From Strix aluco (taxonomy: Eukaryota > Chordata > Aves > Strigiformes > Strigidae), in contig NC_133946.1 in the NCBI RefSeq assembly GCF_031877795.1, positions 12,065,144 through 12,129,143 of the forward strand: DNA of 64,000 bases, in the 5' to 3' direction. The notes beneath the pieces are model-generated. The model had not been told where the DNA came from. It did not search any database and saw only the letters and a program-made list of their open reading frames with translations. The translations under genes were made by a program, and so were the position numbers. Below, piece by piece: positions 23,001 through 34,500 of this stretch. The number at the start of each line of letters is the position of its first letter. Positions within the stretch are counted from its first letter, which is position 1.

Positions 23001-26000
23001 GTCCCACCATGGTGGGCGACGAGCACTCGGATCCCAGCCTGATGAGCTTCCTGGGGGCCACGAAGAGGAACATGCTGGGGAACCACTTGTAAGTCCTCCT
23101 CTGCGACATTTCAGGCTCTCCCCTCTCCTTATTTTCCCAATAGAATTTGGAACATTTTCACTCCTTGTATTTCCCATGGCACCTTCCAGCTGCACATTTA
23201 ATCCCGGGACCAGTGTGATGCTGAGAGGCCACACACATCACCTTGCCCCGGCCTGTTGGTGCTCACCAAAGGAAACGCTACCTGCTACTTCCTCGAGTTC
23301 TTTTTCCTTGCTCTGACCCCATTTCAGCCCCTGACCCACCTCCCCCCTCTCCTTACCCCTCACACACTGGGGATGCTGCGGGCTGTTACCTGACACAGCC
23401 TTTGGCTGAAATAAAACAGGCACAGTGAGCGGCTCAATTTTTCTGCATAACTTCACCTGTCTTCATCCCACCCTCCTTCCTGAAAGACAACCCTCCTCTG
23501 CCTCATCCTCATTTCCAGCCCCGCAATGCTCAGAAGCGGCAGTGCCCATCGCAGCCTTGCTCTGCTGGGCCCGTTCTGGTGCCCCACGCGCTCATCCGCA
23601 GCCTGGCCCGGCCCGTTGTGCTCACAGGTGCAGCTTGACGTTCCTCCCCGTTACCGAGCTCCCGAGCCAGCCCCTCACGATGGCTCCGGAAGCTTTTCCT
23701 TGGGCTGCTGAGCCCCAAGGTTGGACCTGCTTCCCATCATGTCCCCCCCGACTCCAACCCATTAGCCTCTGTGTTCCCAAGCCGTATGTGTTTGATGCTT
23801 CTCTGTGTTCCCGTCTCTCTCTCTGCCCACGTCGAGTTTGACACCAGCCTTCATCAAAGTGGGAGATGTTACCAGCATGTTCTTTACATCTTGGCCCACT
23901 TTTTTTTTTCTTTTTTCCCCACTTGATATCTCACTTCTTGTTTTTCTCTGGGGTAAAAAAAAACAAACCCACAAAGCAAAACAAAACCCCAAATGCAAAT
24001 TAAAGCAACAGAGAGGAGTGGTTAGATTTGTGCTGAAGCTTGCCCACTCGCACCGTGGTGCAGAGGAGGAGTAGGAGGAGAACCAGGCGTTAAACAGACG
24101 GGGCCTCTCGGTCCCAGTATGTTCTCAAACTTCCATCGGCGGAGCTGGGAAAACCCACCTGCTCGGCACCAGCCTGGCAAACGCCGAGGTCTGGGTCCTC
24201 ATCTCCTGCAGCGTTAAAAACCTAAACGGGGTGGGAGATTTGAAAGAGAGAGAAAAAAAAAAAATACCAAAGGCCCCCCCTTAGAGAAACCCTTCCAAGT
24301 GCAAACTGGGGCCACGCCAGCTCCCCGTGCCCGCAGGAAGGCTGATCCCAGAGCCCTCCTGCCGCTGCGAGCGGCTGCGGGTGGGTTTGCTGGGCCGAGC
24401 CGTCTCAGCGCTGCTATTCCCAGCGCCGTGGGTGGCCACAAGGTTGGCAGCAGCCTTGGCTTCATGCCGCTGCCTGCCGAGCCCAGCCCAGGAGTTATGC
24501 AATGGGAGAAGGGAGACCCGAGTGCGGAGAAAAAGAGGCTTCAAGAAGGAAGAAGCTGGCTGGCTCTGGAGAGAGGGGGACAAGGATCCCTGGGGTTCAG
24601 GTGGAAAAGAAAGGCAAGGACAGATAAAATGCCTCTGTGACGTCTGCCCCAGCAGCTAGGGAGGAGATGCAGCATTACGAGGAACCAGAGTGCCACATTT
24701 TGCTTGTCTGGGAGAAGGGATCTGAGCTTTCTGGGGGATCTCCCTGATGGATTCACCACCTTTCCTCCCTCCCTGTGGCCTGGAGCTTTTTGAGCTCCCT
24801 CTTGCCCCACCTGCTTCTCAGTACGGTTTATGTTACACCCAGGGTAACCCCGCTGCGTCCCCACGGCACGTCTTCCCCGTTTGCACTTGAGCAACAGGGG
24901 ATGGAGAAAACAACCCAGCTGGAATGTGGCTGCTGACGCCCCAGGCGGCACGGCAGCGGGGTGAGCCCCGGCCGCCTCTGCCAAAAACCCCAACCAGGCA
25001 TGAGAGCTCCTGTGTTTGCCCCACGACCGAGCGGGATTTTCCATCCACCTGACTGCAGTGCTTCGCTAGCAGTAAGACCAGCTACAGCATGCTGCAAATC
25101 TCACCCCTCCTGTAGCACTGTCAGCCCCAAAACCTTAAACATGACCTTAGAGGGAGCCTGAGAGAAAAGGTCTGAGCAGCAGGGACCTGCTGGGGCACTG
25201 TAATCTACAGCTGAAGTACTTAATTGCCTCTAATAAGGGCAAGCACTGATCCAGTTGTGCAGCTCTGCACTAGCTCCTGCCAATGGCACATCACAGGTGC
25301 GTGCTGTTGCTCCCCGCTCGGATGCGCAGCGGCAGAACCTGGGGGGGCATCTGGGCTTTAGCGAGGGGGGAGCCGGGCTCTGCCCCAGCCTGCGTGTTCC
25401 TGAAAGCCAGCGCAGGGCCTGACCCTTGGCTGCTGCAGAAAAGGGGGTTCTGGGTCCCCGCGGGTGGACACGCATGCGTGGGTGGCTGCGGGCCCCCTCC
25501 CTGCCACCTCCTGTAATTATCAAGGCTATCGGCACGGTTTGGTCTCAAATGAAAACTGATGCCTCTGTCCAATTTGGGGAGTTGCGGTCTGAGGCACCTG
25601 CTAATACTTTAATTTAGCTGTTCCCCAGGGCATGGCCAAACCCCATCCCTGGGGCAGCCGAAAGGACAGCTGGGCAGATGTCACCAGGAGGCTGCCTGCT
25701 CCCTCCCCAAAAACAGCTGCGGGAGGAGGAGGCTCCTGCGCTGGCTCCGTGCTCCCAGGGACCTCTCTGCTCCCTGCCAGCAGCCAGCTGGGAGGAAAGG
25801 CTCTGCTGGTGTTCCCAGCTGCTCCATCCCACGCCAGCTCGGCCGCGCACAGAGGCAGCGGCACAGTCGATAGGCAGCGTGCGAGCTTTGGTTCCACTCT
25901 AGACACGGTTGTGTTTAAAGCCCTGGGCAACTCAGCTTTCCTTCTGCTGTTCACTCAGCCCCTCGGTTTTTTAGGTTCTTGGAAATAACAAACAATCCCT

Positions 26001-27451
26001 GCCTCAGCTCCTGCCTCTGCATAATGGGAATAATATTTACCGACTCCAACATGTGAATCTGAAGGGTATGTGGCAAGCCTCTTAGAGAAGTTCAAAGACA
26101 CTTATAATAATACATATCATCTTTACACCACATCTATAATTATAGCAAAGTATAGTCTGTCTTGAGAAACTAAAAAAAAGCTCTCACATCCTGATGTTAT
26201 TTCATGCTTTAAAAGCACTCACCACTCCATTAACGTTTCGCAATCTTAGCAAGAGCAACTTTGGAACTGCTTTTGGGTCGTCTTTTATTGTTATTAGTAT
26301 GAAAATCAGGAGAGTCTTTGTTAAGGTGCCCAAACAAGATCACAATGATCCCGTAGCCCATCATTATCAGCTTATCTGGCCCAGTGAGTCATCTAAGAGC
26401 TAAATTATTATGAAGCTCATCCCATCTGCTTGCATTCTGCCTCCAAAGGCTCTGTGAAAGGAACTGAAAGGCTGCCAAATCAGCGCTGAAGGTTACACGC
26501 GCCATCTCCGCTCTGCTGCTTCCCCACCTCGTTCGGCCCATGTTGGGTCTGTGCTGTGCCGCTCTCGCTCTGCAGCCGCCAGCTGCTCTGTCTCTGCGGC
26601 GGGGCAGCCTCCGGCCCTCGGATCCTCCGCGGAGGAGCAGCCCCATGGCCGTGGCGGAGGGGAGGTTGGTGTCTCTCCGGCTGCGGAGCCGGCAGAAGCC
26701 TCAGAGGAGTCAAAGCTGGACAGAGATCCCGGGTGTCAGTTCTAGACATGGGCAGTGAGGAGCTGGGGCTCCGCCTCACCTGGCAGCTCTGCTGAGGGCT
26801 GACGGCTTCTGGTTTTTCAAAAGCTTAATACCTTGCTGAAGGCAGCGGTTTTTTCCAATCCCCAAATTTCAAGCACAGGCTCTCAAAACCGCCCAGTTTA
26901 GACAGGCTCTGACATAGGCCCAACACTGGCTTTTCATTCCTTAGAAAGACCTGAATCATTCTTCCCTGCTTCGCAGAGATGATCCTCCTTTTCCCCAGAC
27001 TCCCAGCCAACGCTTGTGACCCCTCCCTGCCACAGCTTCAGCCCCGGTAGCCGAGCAGCATGTGGCGTTGGACTACCAGTCCCTGACCCACATTTCAATT
27101 TAACCCGACCCTTGTGTTTTGGACGTTTTCTCCTTGGTCTGATAGCTGTGGGCTTTGACCTTCCCCGTCTGGTTAACCAAGACCTTGCGCCACAGGCAAC
27201 GTGCCAGATGTGGTCGGTGCAGTGTCTCGCGGTGGTTTAGCGGTGAGGCAGAGTCACTTCCACAAGGAAATTCTTGTCTCTTCCTTCTCCACCTGATTTT
27301 CTTTCTCCTCCTCTCTCCTGCTTGCAGCTGGGAGTACTACGTGAACGACGCACCGCGGGTTGTCTTGAACAAGCTGGAGAGCTGCGGCTACCGGGTGGTG
27401 AGCATGACAGGCGTGGGCCAGACACTGGTGTGGTGCCTCCACAAGGAATAG
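20061..27451 (+). CDS. GCHFR: GCHFR, GTP cyclohydrolase I feedback regulatory protein (GFRP), complete
   Basis: GFRP forms pentamers that bind both faces of decameric GTP cyclohydrolase I. It mediates inhibition by tetrahydrobiopterin and stimulation by phenylalanine, so it sets biopterin cofactor supply. Exons 20061-20096, 22994-23088 and 27328-27451 join to 84 codons plus TAG, exactly the mammalian length. Residues MPYLLISTQIRM, GPTMVGDE and the C-terminal MTGVGQTLVWCLHKE are identical or nearly identical to human GFRP. Position 45 is Trp where I recall Tyr in human. Splice phases are 0 and 2, with consensus GT/AG sites. The gene is intact. It converges with DNAJC17 and diverges from RMDN3. 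Confidence 0.98.
20335..20357. repeat. (GGCCAC)4 hexamer run
   Basis: Nearly four perfect GGCCAC units in GCHFR intron 1. Confidence 0.9.
21731..21772. repeat. 21-bp perfect tandem duplication
   Basis: Two identical adjacent copies beginning CAGCCCCCAACC and ending CTCCGCGTG in GCHFR intron 1. Confidence 0.95.
22994..23088 (+). CDS. GCHFR: GCHFR coding exon 2
   Basis: Acceptor CCACAG|GAG, donor CACTT|GTAAGT. Encodes EVGPTMVGDEHSD through GNH and two bases of a Phe codon. Confidence 0.97.
23089..27327. other. GCHFR intron 2
   Basis: 4.2 kb of intron with no recognised exon, RNA gene or element. Contains poly-T and poly-A runs near 23900-23965 and 24245-24265. Confidence 0.65.
27328..27451 (+). 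CDS. GCHFR: GCHFR coding exon 3 and stop
   Basis: Acceptor TTGCAG|C completes Phe44. Encodes WEYYVNDAPRVV and the invariant C-terminal MTGVGQTLVWCLHKE, then TAG at 27449-27451. Confidence 0.98.
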
Positions 27452-28110
27452 CGAAGAAGACTTCTGCCTTCCTCCTGGAGATCATCTGGCGCAGGACCAA
27501 CAGCAGCTTTTTCCCCCTTTTTCTGTCCCAGACTCCAGGCGCTCGGGCTCAGGGGGAGCCGGGGCAGAACGTGACCCGGGGGCAGCTGCTGTCCTGCCCT
27601 TTCCCAGGAGTGGGGGGAAGAAGGTGCGCCCAGGGAGCCGGCAGCTCTCCCCTGCGCCCAGCTGAGGGACAGCCTGGCAAATCCCAGCTTTTTACATTTT
27701 AATCATCCCCTATTTAGTGCACACTGGAGGAAGCTCAAATACCCACCGTGGCTGCTCCTCGGGGCCGCCCCAGAGAGACCCGGGGAGCACAGGGCAGCCT
27801 CCTTCCTGCCGCGGGGCACGGCCGGCACTGCATCAGCCCCGAAACGCCAGCGGGAACTGCCCAACCTACCCCCTGCCTGCTAAGGGGCCCCTTGCCCAGC
27901 AGCAAGGCCCGCTCCTCTCCCCCGGGGGAGGGGGGCTGGCAGCACCATCAGCCTCCTGGCCCCGAGTGCCCCTCACGCTCCTGAAACAGCCCAAGACCAA
28001 CACAGAAAGGGCTTGGGAACATTTGGGGTAGGGGCTCTGTTAACAGCAGCAGTCGTGATGCTGGAGTGTTTGGGAGCTGCTGTGGGGGTAACACCAATAA
28101 ACCACTTCTC
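27452..28110 (+). other. GCHFR: GCHFR 3' untranslated region (inferred)
   Basis: GC-rich sequence from the stop codon to the first convincing poly(A) signal at 28096-28101. No conserved reading frame seen. Confidence 0.6.
28096..28101 (+). terminator. GCHFR: GCHFR poly(A) signal AATAAA
   Basis: Canonical AATAAA followed about 25-40 nt later by a GT-rich stretch (CTGTGCCTTGTTTT), as expected for a cleavage site near 28115-28130. Confidence 0.7.
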
Positions 28111-28375
28111 TCAAGACACCACCATCCTGCTGTGCCTTGTTTTAAACAGTGCCAAAACCTCCTGGAGCTGCCGCTCCTGCACCAGCTTTCAGGAGCTGAA
28201 AGCAACTCTGGGGCTTCATGTTCCAACAGCCCCTCTCACACCCTCCCTGCCCTCCGAGGACACATGCCGACACGTTAATACACTTACTCTGAAGCTTGTG
28301 CAGCCATTTTTTCCCCGCCACTCTGGAAGAGTCACTAAGAGTTTGTATTCCTACAACAGTTTTAAAAAAAGGAGG

Positions 28376-28381
28376 TTTATT
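28376..28381 (-). terminator. DNAJC17: DNAJC17 poly(A) signal AATAAA
   Basis: The minus strand reads AATAAA about 70 nt past the DNAJC17 stop codon, giving a very short 3' UTR. The GCHFR signal lies about 275 bp away on the opposite strand. Confidence 0.7.
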
Positions 28382-28449
28382 GACTTAAATTAAGAGCGAG
28401 CTTTGGAAACGAAGAACAGTGGGGTGGGGAGAATCCATCCTCTCTCAGG

Positions 28450-28572
28450 CTAGGTGTGAGACTCCTCTTCATCCTCCCGCTTGAGCTGCTCGATGAGCTG
28501 CTGCCTCTCTGCCGCCTGGCGCAGCCGCATCATCACCAGGCTCTCGTAATCCCGCTCCGACACCACCGAGGC
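28450..28572 (-). CDS. DNAJC17: DNAJC17 coding exon 11 and stop
   Basis: Acceptor TCCCAG|GCC. Encodes [39 protein letters not shown] and TAG. Matches the human C-terminal helix. Confidence 0.97.
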   Translation of the reverse strand, partial: ASVVSERDYESLVMMRLRQAAERQQLIEQLKREDEEESHT

Positions 28573-31500
28573 CTGGGAGCAGAGAACAGACACACCGTGT
28601 CAGGGACAGCGCAGGCCTCAACCCCCACCCCAAACCCACGCTCCCAGCACGTGCGGCAGAGCGGGGATGGTGGTTGGCGGCCGCGTGACCCCGCAGAACC
28701 AAGGCGAGGTGCGAAAGCTGCCTGGCCTGCAGAAGCCGGCCCACTGCTTCATCACAGCTGACGGGAGGAAGAGGGGGGCTGGCACGGAGCCCCAAGGACC
28801 CCCCGCCTGCAGCCGGGCTCCGTGGGGCAGTGTGCTCCCCTCGCCGCGCCGGGGTACGGCGGGTGATGAGCTTGCTCGGTGAGCACAAGGCTGGTGCAGC
28901 GACCACTTCTAAAGGCCAACACCATAAAGACACCTAAATCGAACCTTTCCATGGTTTAGTCATGAAGCAGCTGCAGAAAAAAAACCCCACCAGGTACATT
29001 CCCAAACCTGACACGAGAGTGTTTCAGTTCTGAAATGCTCTTGGAGCCGTTCTGCTGTGTGTGGCAGCAACTGTCATGTCAACGAAGCCGATTGCAGACT
29101 CCACCTAATAAACGTAGGCAGCAGCTGAGAGCTGCCAGCGCAGAGCGGAGCGGTGCTGTTGGCACACTGCTTTCAAAGCCACTGAACATTAGTAGGTGTC
29201 CTTACTATTTCAGATGTGTTCAAAGCACCGCCGTGCTTGGAAACATCCCTCCCATTTGCTTGACAGTTCAGGTAGAAATAAAAGCATCTTAACAGAAGGG
29301 GAAAAAAAAAAAAAAATCTCACATTCATTTTTCTAGGAACTAGATTTAGTTGTGATTTAAGGACATCTTAAATAGAAAGTAGAAGGGATGAAGAGGCAAT
29401 AGAACAGCTGAATAAGATTCTGCATGAAAATGGGGCAAGTGCAAATTTGTTCCCACGTGCCAGCAAAGTGGTTCCTCCAGCTGCAGAGAGTCCAGCTGCG
29501 AGGACAAGATAGAATCCCACAATAGATGGGAAACCCAGACTGGGAAATTAAGGGACTAATGTGCCATAATTGGTATCTTAGGAGCTGCATGAATAAAGTA
29601 ACCTCTCAGCACTGCGCAGCCCAGATTTCCCCCGTGTCTGAGAAAGCACCAGATTGTATCAGCCTTGAGTGGCGGAACGAGGCTTCTTCAAAGTTCCTGT
29701 CCACTCACCACAGATACTGAATGAAACAGCCTGCATGAGGCTCACGCAGATGAATCACCCACACAAACCTGAATCGCTACCTCACGCTCTGGACTGGAAT
29801 TTAAAACAGGCAGGAGATTATTTCCAGCCCCTTCTGGGAGGCGCGCGGCACAAGGAGCCAGCAGAAGCGGCGGACGGCACCGCACCCGGAGCGGAAGAGC
29901 CCGAGTCACGGCGGGCTCCGCGGCCACGCTCCTGCTGCCAGGTCTCAAGCGACCCGGAGCCGCTAAGGGAGCTGCTTCCTCCGGGGCAGAGCGGGGGCTG
30001 GCGCCTGCCACTCCACACACCTACTTCCTGCAATCCTGGCAATTACCAATAGTGTAAAACCCAGTTTCTGACGTGGCTGACTCAGCAAGGGCTTGGCTCA
30101 AAACAAATACATACGCACAAGGAACTGTAGCCTGGAAGCAGTGACAGGAGGCACATGAAGAGAAGGAGCTGTTGTGGGTTTTCAGCATTCCGGGTCCGAC
30201 CTGGCTGCACCGTCCCTGGACCTGCTCCTCCCAGCGTCCCAGCGAGCTGGTGAAGGTGGTGGTGGCAGTTCTCCCAGTGCTTCAGCAGCTTCTCCTCTCC
30301 GCCTGTTGGACTCGGGTGCTGTTCCGACACAGCGTAAGTCTATTTTGCACTCAATTTTCCTAATGTTTGTCTTTTACATCTGCATTTTGTTGCTTTTTAC
30401 ATTTCCATTTGAGTATTTCTTTGGTTTCCTTCGGTGCGACTGAGTCACCGTCTCCCTTCCCAACCACCCACTGAGATTTTTATACCGTGCCCTTCCCCAC
30501 GAAGGTGGCTGGTTACCATGGTACCATAGTGCCCTTCTGTTCTAGATGCTGGATTAAATCTGTTCTCATGGTGACTGTGTGCCTTTGCTATTCTTCATCA
30601 GCTTGCTTCTGCAGCACAGATTTATCAAGCTCAGACATCGCTGTTCCTCTCCACTGAAGGAGGAGGCTCCTTAACATCTAAGACAGGCCAATTGCTCCTT
30701 AACACCGGGACGTGGCGTGAAGTTTGCATTTCCTGCAACACCAGCCTCTCTGTTCTCCTTCCAGCTACGGGAACAGGGAAGGAAGAGGTTGTTCCTGTGG
30801 TGTGGCTTGCTGCTGATCCCGCGCCTTAAGTCCGACGCCGTGAGGAGTCTGCAGTTTCCTCCTCCTCCTTGTCGCTCCCAGCAGCATGGATACTTGGCGG
30901 AGAGGGTCCATTAAGTCCACGACGTTCTTCAGACGTTTCTCACTCCGGAGACACAAAAAGCTGGGCAACCAAGTCATCATCCTGAACCAGAACAGCCACA
31001 CTCTGGACAGTGATGGACAGTGCCAGAAGAGGGAATGCTTGAGGGATCTGAAGGACAAGTCTGATTACCTGTCGTGTCAGAGTGAGCAAAACCTCGCCAA
31101 GGCACAAGCACCTCCCAAGCCCCCCCGGCTGTACCTGGACAGTTCTAGCTGCCCTAACATCATCGATCACACAGATTCTCACTCTGACATCTCCTTTTCT
31201 GGTGCTGCTCACCAATACCACAAAGCCACTCAAACTCAGTTCCACAAGGACCAGGCTACAGACTGCGGGAGCTCAGAAGCAGCTTCCCAGAACGGCACTG
31301 CTCTTCCCGACCTGTCTGACCCCTTCCTGTCCTTCAAAGTGGATTTGGGGCTATCGCTTCTCGAGGATGTTCTGCAGACCCTCAGGAAACAGAACCCAAG
31401 AGATTACGCCATCTGAAGGTATTTCTCATTTAACGTGTCCCATTTACTGACTGCTGCTGCCAGTTTCTCTAGCCCCAGTGGGAGAACGGATGCTGCAGCA

Positions 31501-34500
31501 TTCCCGTTGTGCGTGGCCTGTTTTGCTGCTCCTGCCTTACCTCCCAGACTGTCCCCGTCCCTGCCCAGAAGCCCTTCAGAGCAGGCTCCATGCTCAGACA
31601 AGAGCAGTCTGCCGGAGCCTCCTGGGCAAGTTCCCATTCTCCACGCCGGGAATTTCCCACTCTTGACTGTGCACCTCCTCCTCGGGGAGGAATGGCATAT
31701 GTTTGGCAAAAGACTTGTTATTTTGGGGATGTGGCTGTGACACTGAGGAACACGGACAGGAAGGGATACGGCACACATCATCTGTGGATCAGAGGCAGCT
31801 TCCAAGGAGACAGCAGCACTGCATCTCAAAGCCATAGCTGTGGCAAGGGTCAGGAGTCACAAACTGGTGTTTCTTCTCCCACCATGTCTGGATGTGACAA
31901 ATCAAAGCTGCTCCTTTTTTTTTAATTCCTTGTGGGTTTCTTTTTCCCTAACTCAAGTGCAGTCAGCACTCCAAGCCTGGAAACAGGTAAGCATCCATGT
32001 AGGCTCATGATACAACAACAGCAGTTTATTTATCCTACTAGCAGGAGAAGAAATTTCTCTAGATACTGCTGCTTGAAGCATGCACTGATCTATCAGCTGT
32101 ACAGATATGGAAGAATAAATGTATCTGTGACTGGAAGCGTCTTGTTGCCTCATTTCATTGGTAGCAAGCCAAAGCAAGCCCAGGCACCAAAAGCACAGGT
32201 CCCTTCTCTGTATCCTCTGGCACTTCAGTTTTTTTGAGGGGGGAAGCAGTGTGGCTCTGCTCTTCTGGTCTGGGAGAAGGCTGGAGCTGCTGGTACTTTA
32301 TCTTCCCTCGAGAAGAGCACACGCAGCTCAGGTCAAGAGCCAGCGTGGAAACGAGTAGTTCTTCACCCCGTGAGCTGGACCATGGGGAAGGCTCGGCCAG
32401 GCTGAGGATACTTTAGGCAGCATTGGGGCAAACTATTAAAAGGACACTGTAGAAGCTACTAGGTCACCAATTCTTACCTTTTTCATGGCTAGACTAGATA
32501 CTAGGGCTCTTTTTAAAAATTAAAAAAATAAAACCTCCACGCCCCCAGATAACCATAAGCTTTGGAAGCCGGCTACAGCAAAGTGCACAGAGACATTTCA
32601 GAGAAGGCACTGGCAGCTCCTACCCTGCTAGATTCACATCAGGCTGTGAAGTCAGGTAATACAAAACAAACTCTGTGAAACCTCAAAGGAGCTTAGAAAA
32701 GAGGCAAGAGTGCCAGAGAAGAGGCTTGTCTCATCACTTTAATATGACTGAATGCATGGCCCAAAATGAAGGAGGAGCACTGGCAGGGAGATCCCACCTC
32801 TAAAGGTGCCAGGACCTTCCCAGAAGCAAGGGCTTCACGCTGTTGTCATGGCAAAATATGCTGTTCACAGCACTGCAGGGCTGCTGTGTGCTTTGAACCA
32901 CACAGAACCACAGCAATCAAACAGTCATTGCTCTCAGATAGCCTAGAGTAACACTGGCCAACCCACAGCTTTTGTAAGTCAAGCATAACTCGCCTGCTTG
33001 GCTCCAGCAGCTCTCCAGGAACTGCTGGACAACATGCACCCATTGCTGGAGAAGAAAACGAGACAACTGAGACTGTGGATTCAAGCAGCTTGCAACCTGC
33101 TGCCTCCTCACAGCAGGACTTTTCAGCACTCAGCTCTGTTTTCACCTGGGAAGTGCTTCCGAAGCCCCGGTCAGGTCAGCGTGGGGCTGCCCTCCCTCTG
33201 AAGGTACCAAGGGCGTTGCCATGAGAATGCTGCAGGTCTCTGGCTGTTTTCTGAGGCAGAGCAGGGAAGGAGCTGCGTTTGCAGGGTGGGAGCAAACAGG
33301 AGGGTGGATTCAGGCAAAACCAGGAGCAACCTGGAGGGATCGGCAAATAGGAAGAGAGGGCAGCTTAAACCAGAATGAGATTGGTGCAGCTTGAAAGCAA
33401 GAATGTGGCCCCTTATGGCTGGGAAGCCAGACTGGGTATGGAAGGATGAGGCAGGGGCAAGAGATATCTGAAAGACCTCATTTTGTGTAGTCTAGAGCTG
33501 AACGGCTGAGGACAAAGAGGATAAGTCAACTAGAAGCAGTACAGCCGAGAGAAGCTGTTACCAAATTACAGATTTTGGAAGCATCCTAGTGGAAGTAGCA
33601 ACAGGATTTGGGAAGGGTCTGGAGTGAGAAGTAGGAAAAGCAGGAACCAGAACAGCTTGAGATCTTAGCCTGGACATCAAGAGTGCAATGTGATCAAAGA
33701 AACTGCAGCTGCTTACAGAGAAAAGCAGCAAAAAGGACAGACAAGGATCAGCAGTGCAGTCCTTGGGAAAGCAGACAAGTCGCTGGCCAAGCCTGTCACC
33801 GTTTGGAGAGCTAACGCGGGGCTGACGAGGCTGGGGTGGACAGCAGTGAGTCACCACCTCCATGCAGCACGAACACCATGTGCTGCTTGAGCCTGCTCTC
33901 CCTCGCTGCTCCACCAGGCTAATCCTTCACAGCAGGCAGACGCTGCTGTTCCACACTAACAAGCTCTGGTCATGGAAACAAGCCAAGATAAATTCTGTCA
34001 GAAGCCTGGCCAAGCTTGTGAACCCACAGAGGCAAGAATCCACTACTGAGCTCCAACTGCACCAGCAACCCCCGTAGGTGTGAATGAGCCAGTTCTCATT
34101 CTCTACTAGCAAGAGAGACTCAGATAAACTGGATGGGATTCTGCTTTTTTTTCCCCAATTTGCCTTCCAACACTCTGACCACCTCCGTGAAGCTGAAGTG
34201 TCTGCAGGACTCTCCCTGGTGTGCAGGCAGATGTGCCTGGCTCCTGGGCTATGAGGCTCCAACTGCCTTTGCCTCAGGTTTCTGAGAAACTGCTGCTCAG
34301 GCCAGGCTGTCCAGACAAGAACAGGCCTCCCAAGTGAAAACACACAGCCCTCAACAGAACTAGGCCAACACCAAGGCACTCTGATGTATAAATGCATCTA
34401 CTATAAATAAAGTACTTAACAAAAAGTCAGGAGAGCGAATGTACTGAACAATCTCCCAAACTGCTAAAGTACTGTGGTAGGGAACACACACAAGGCTGAT

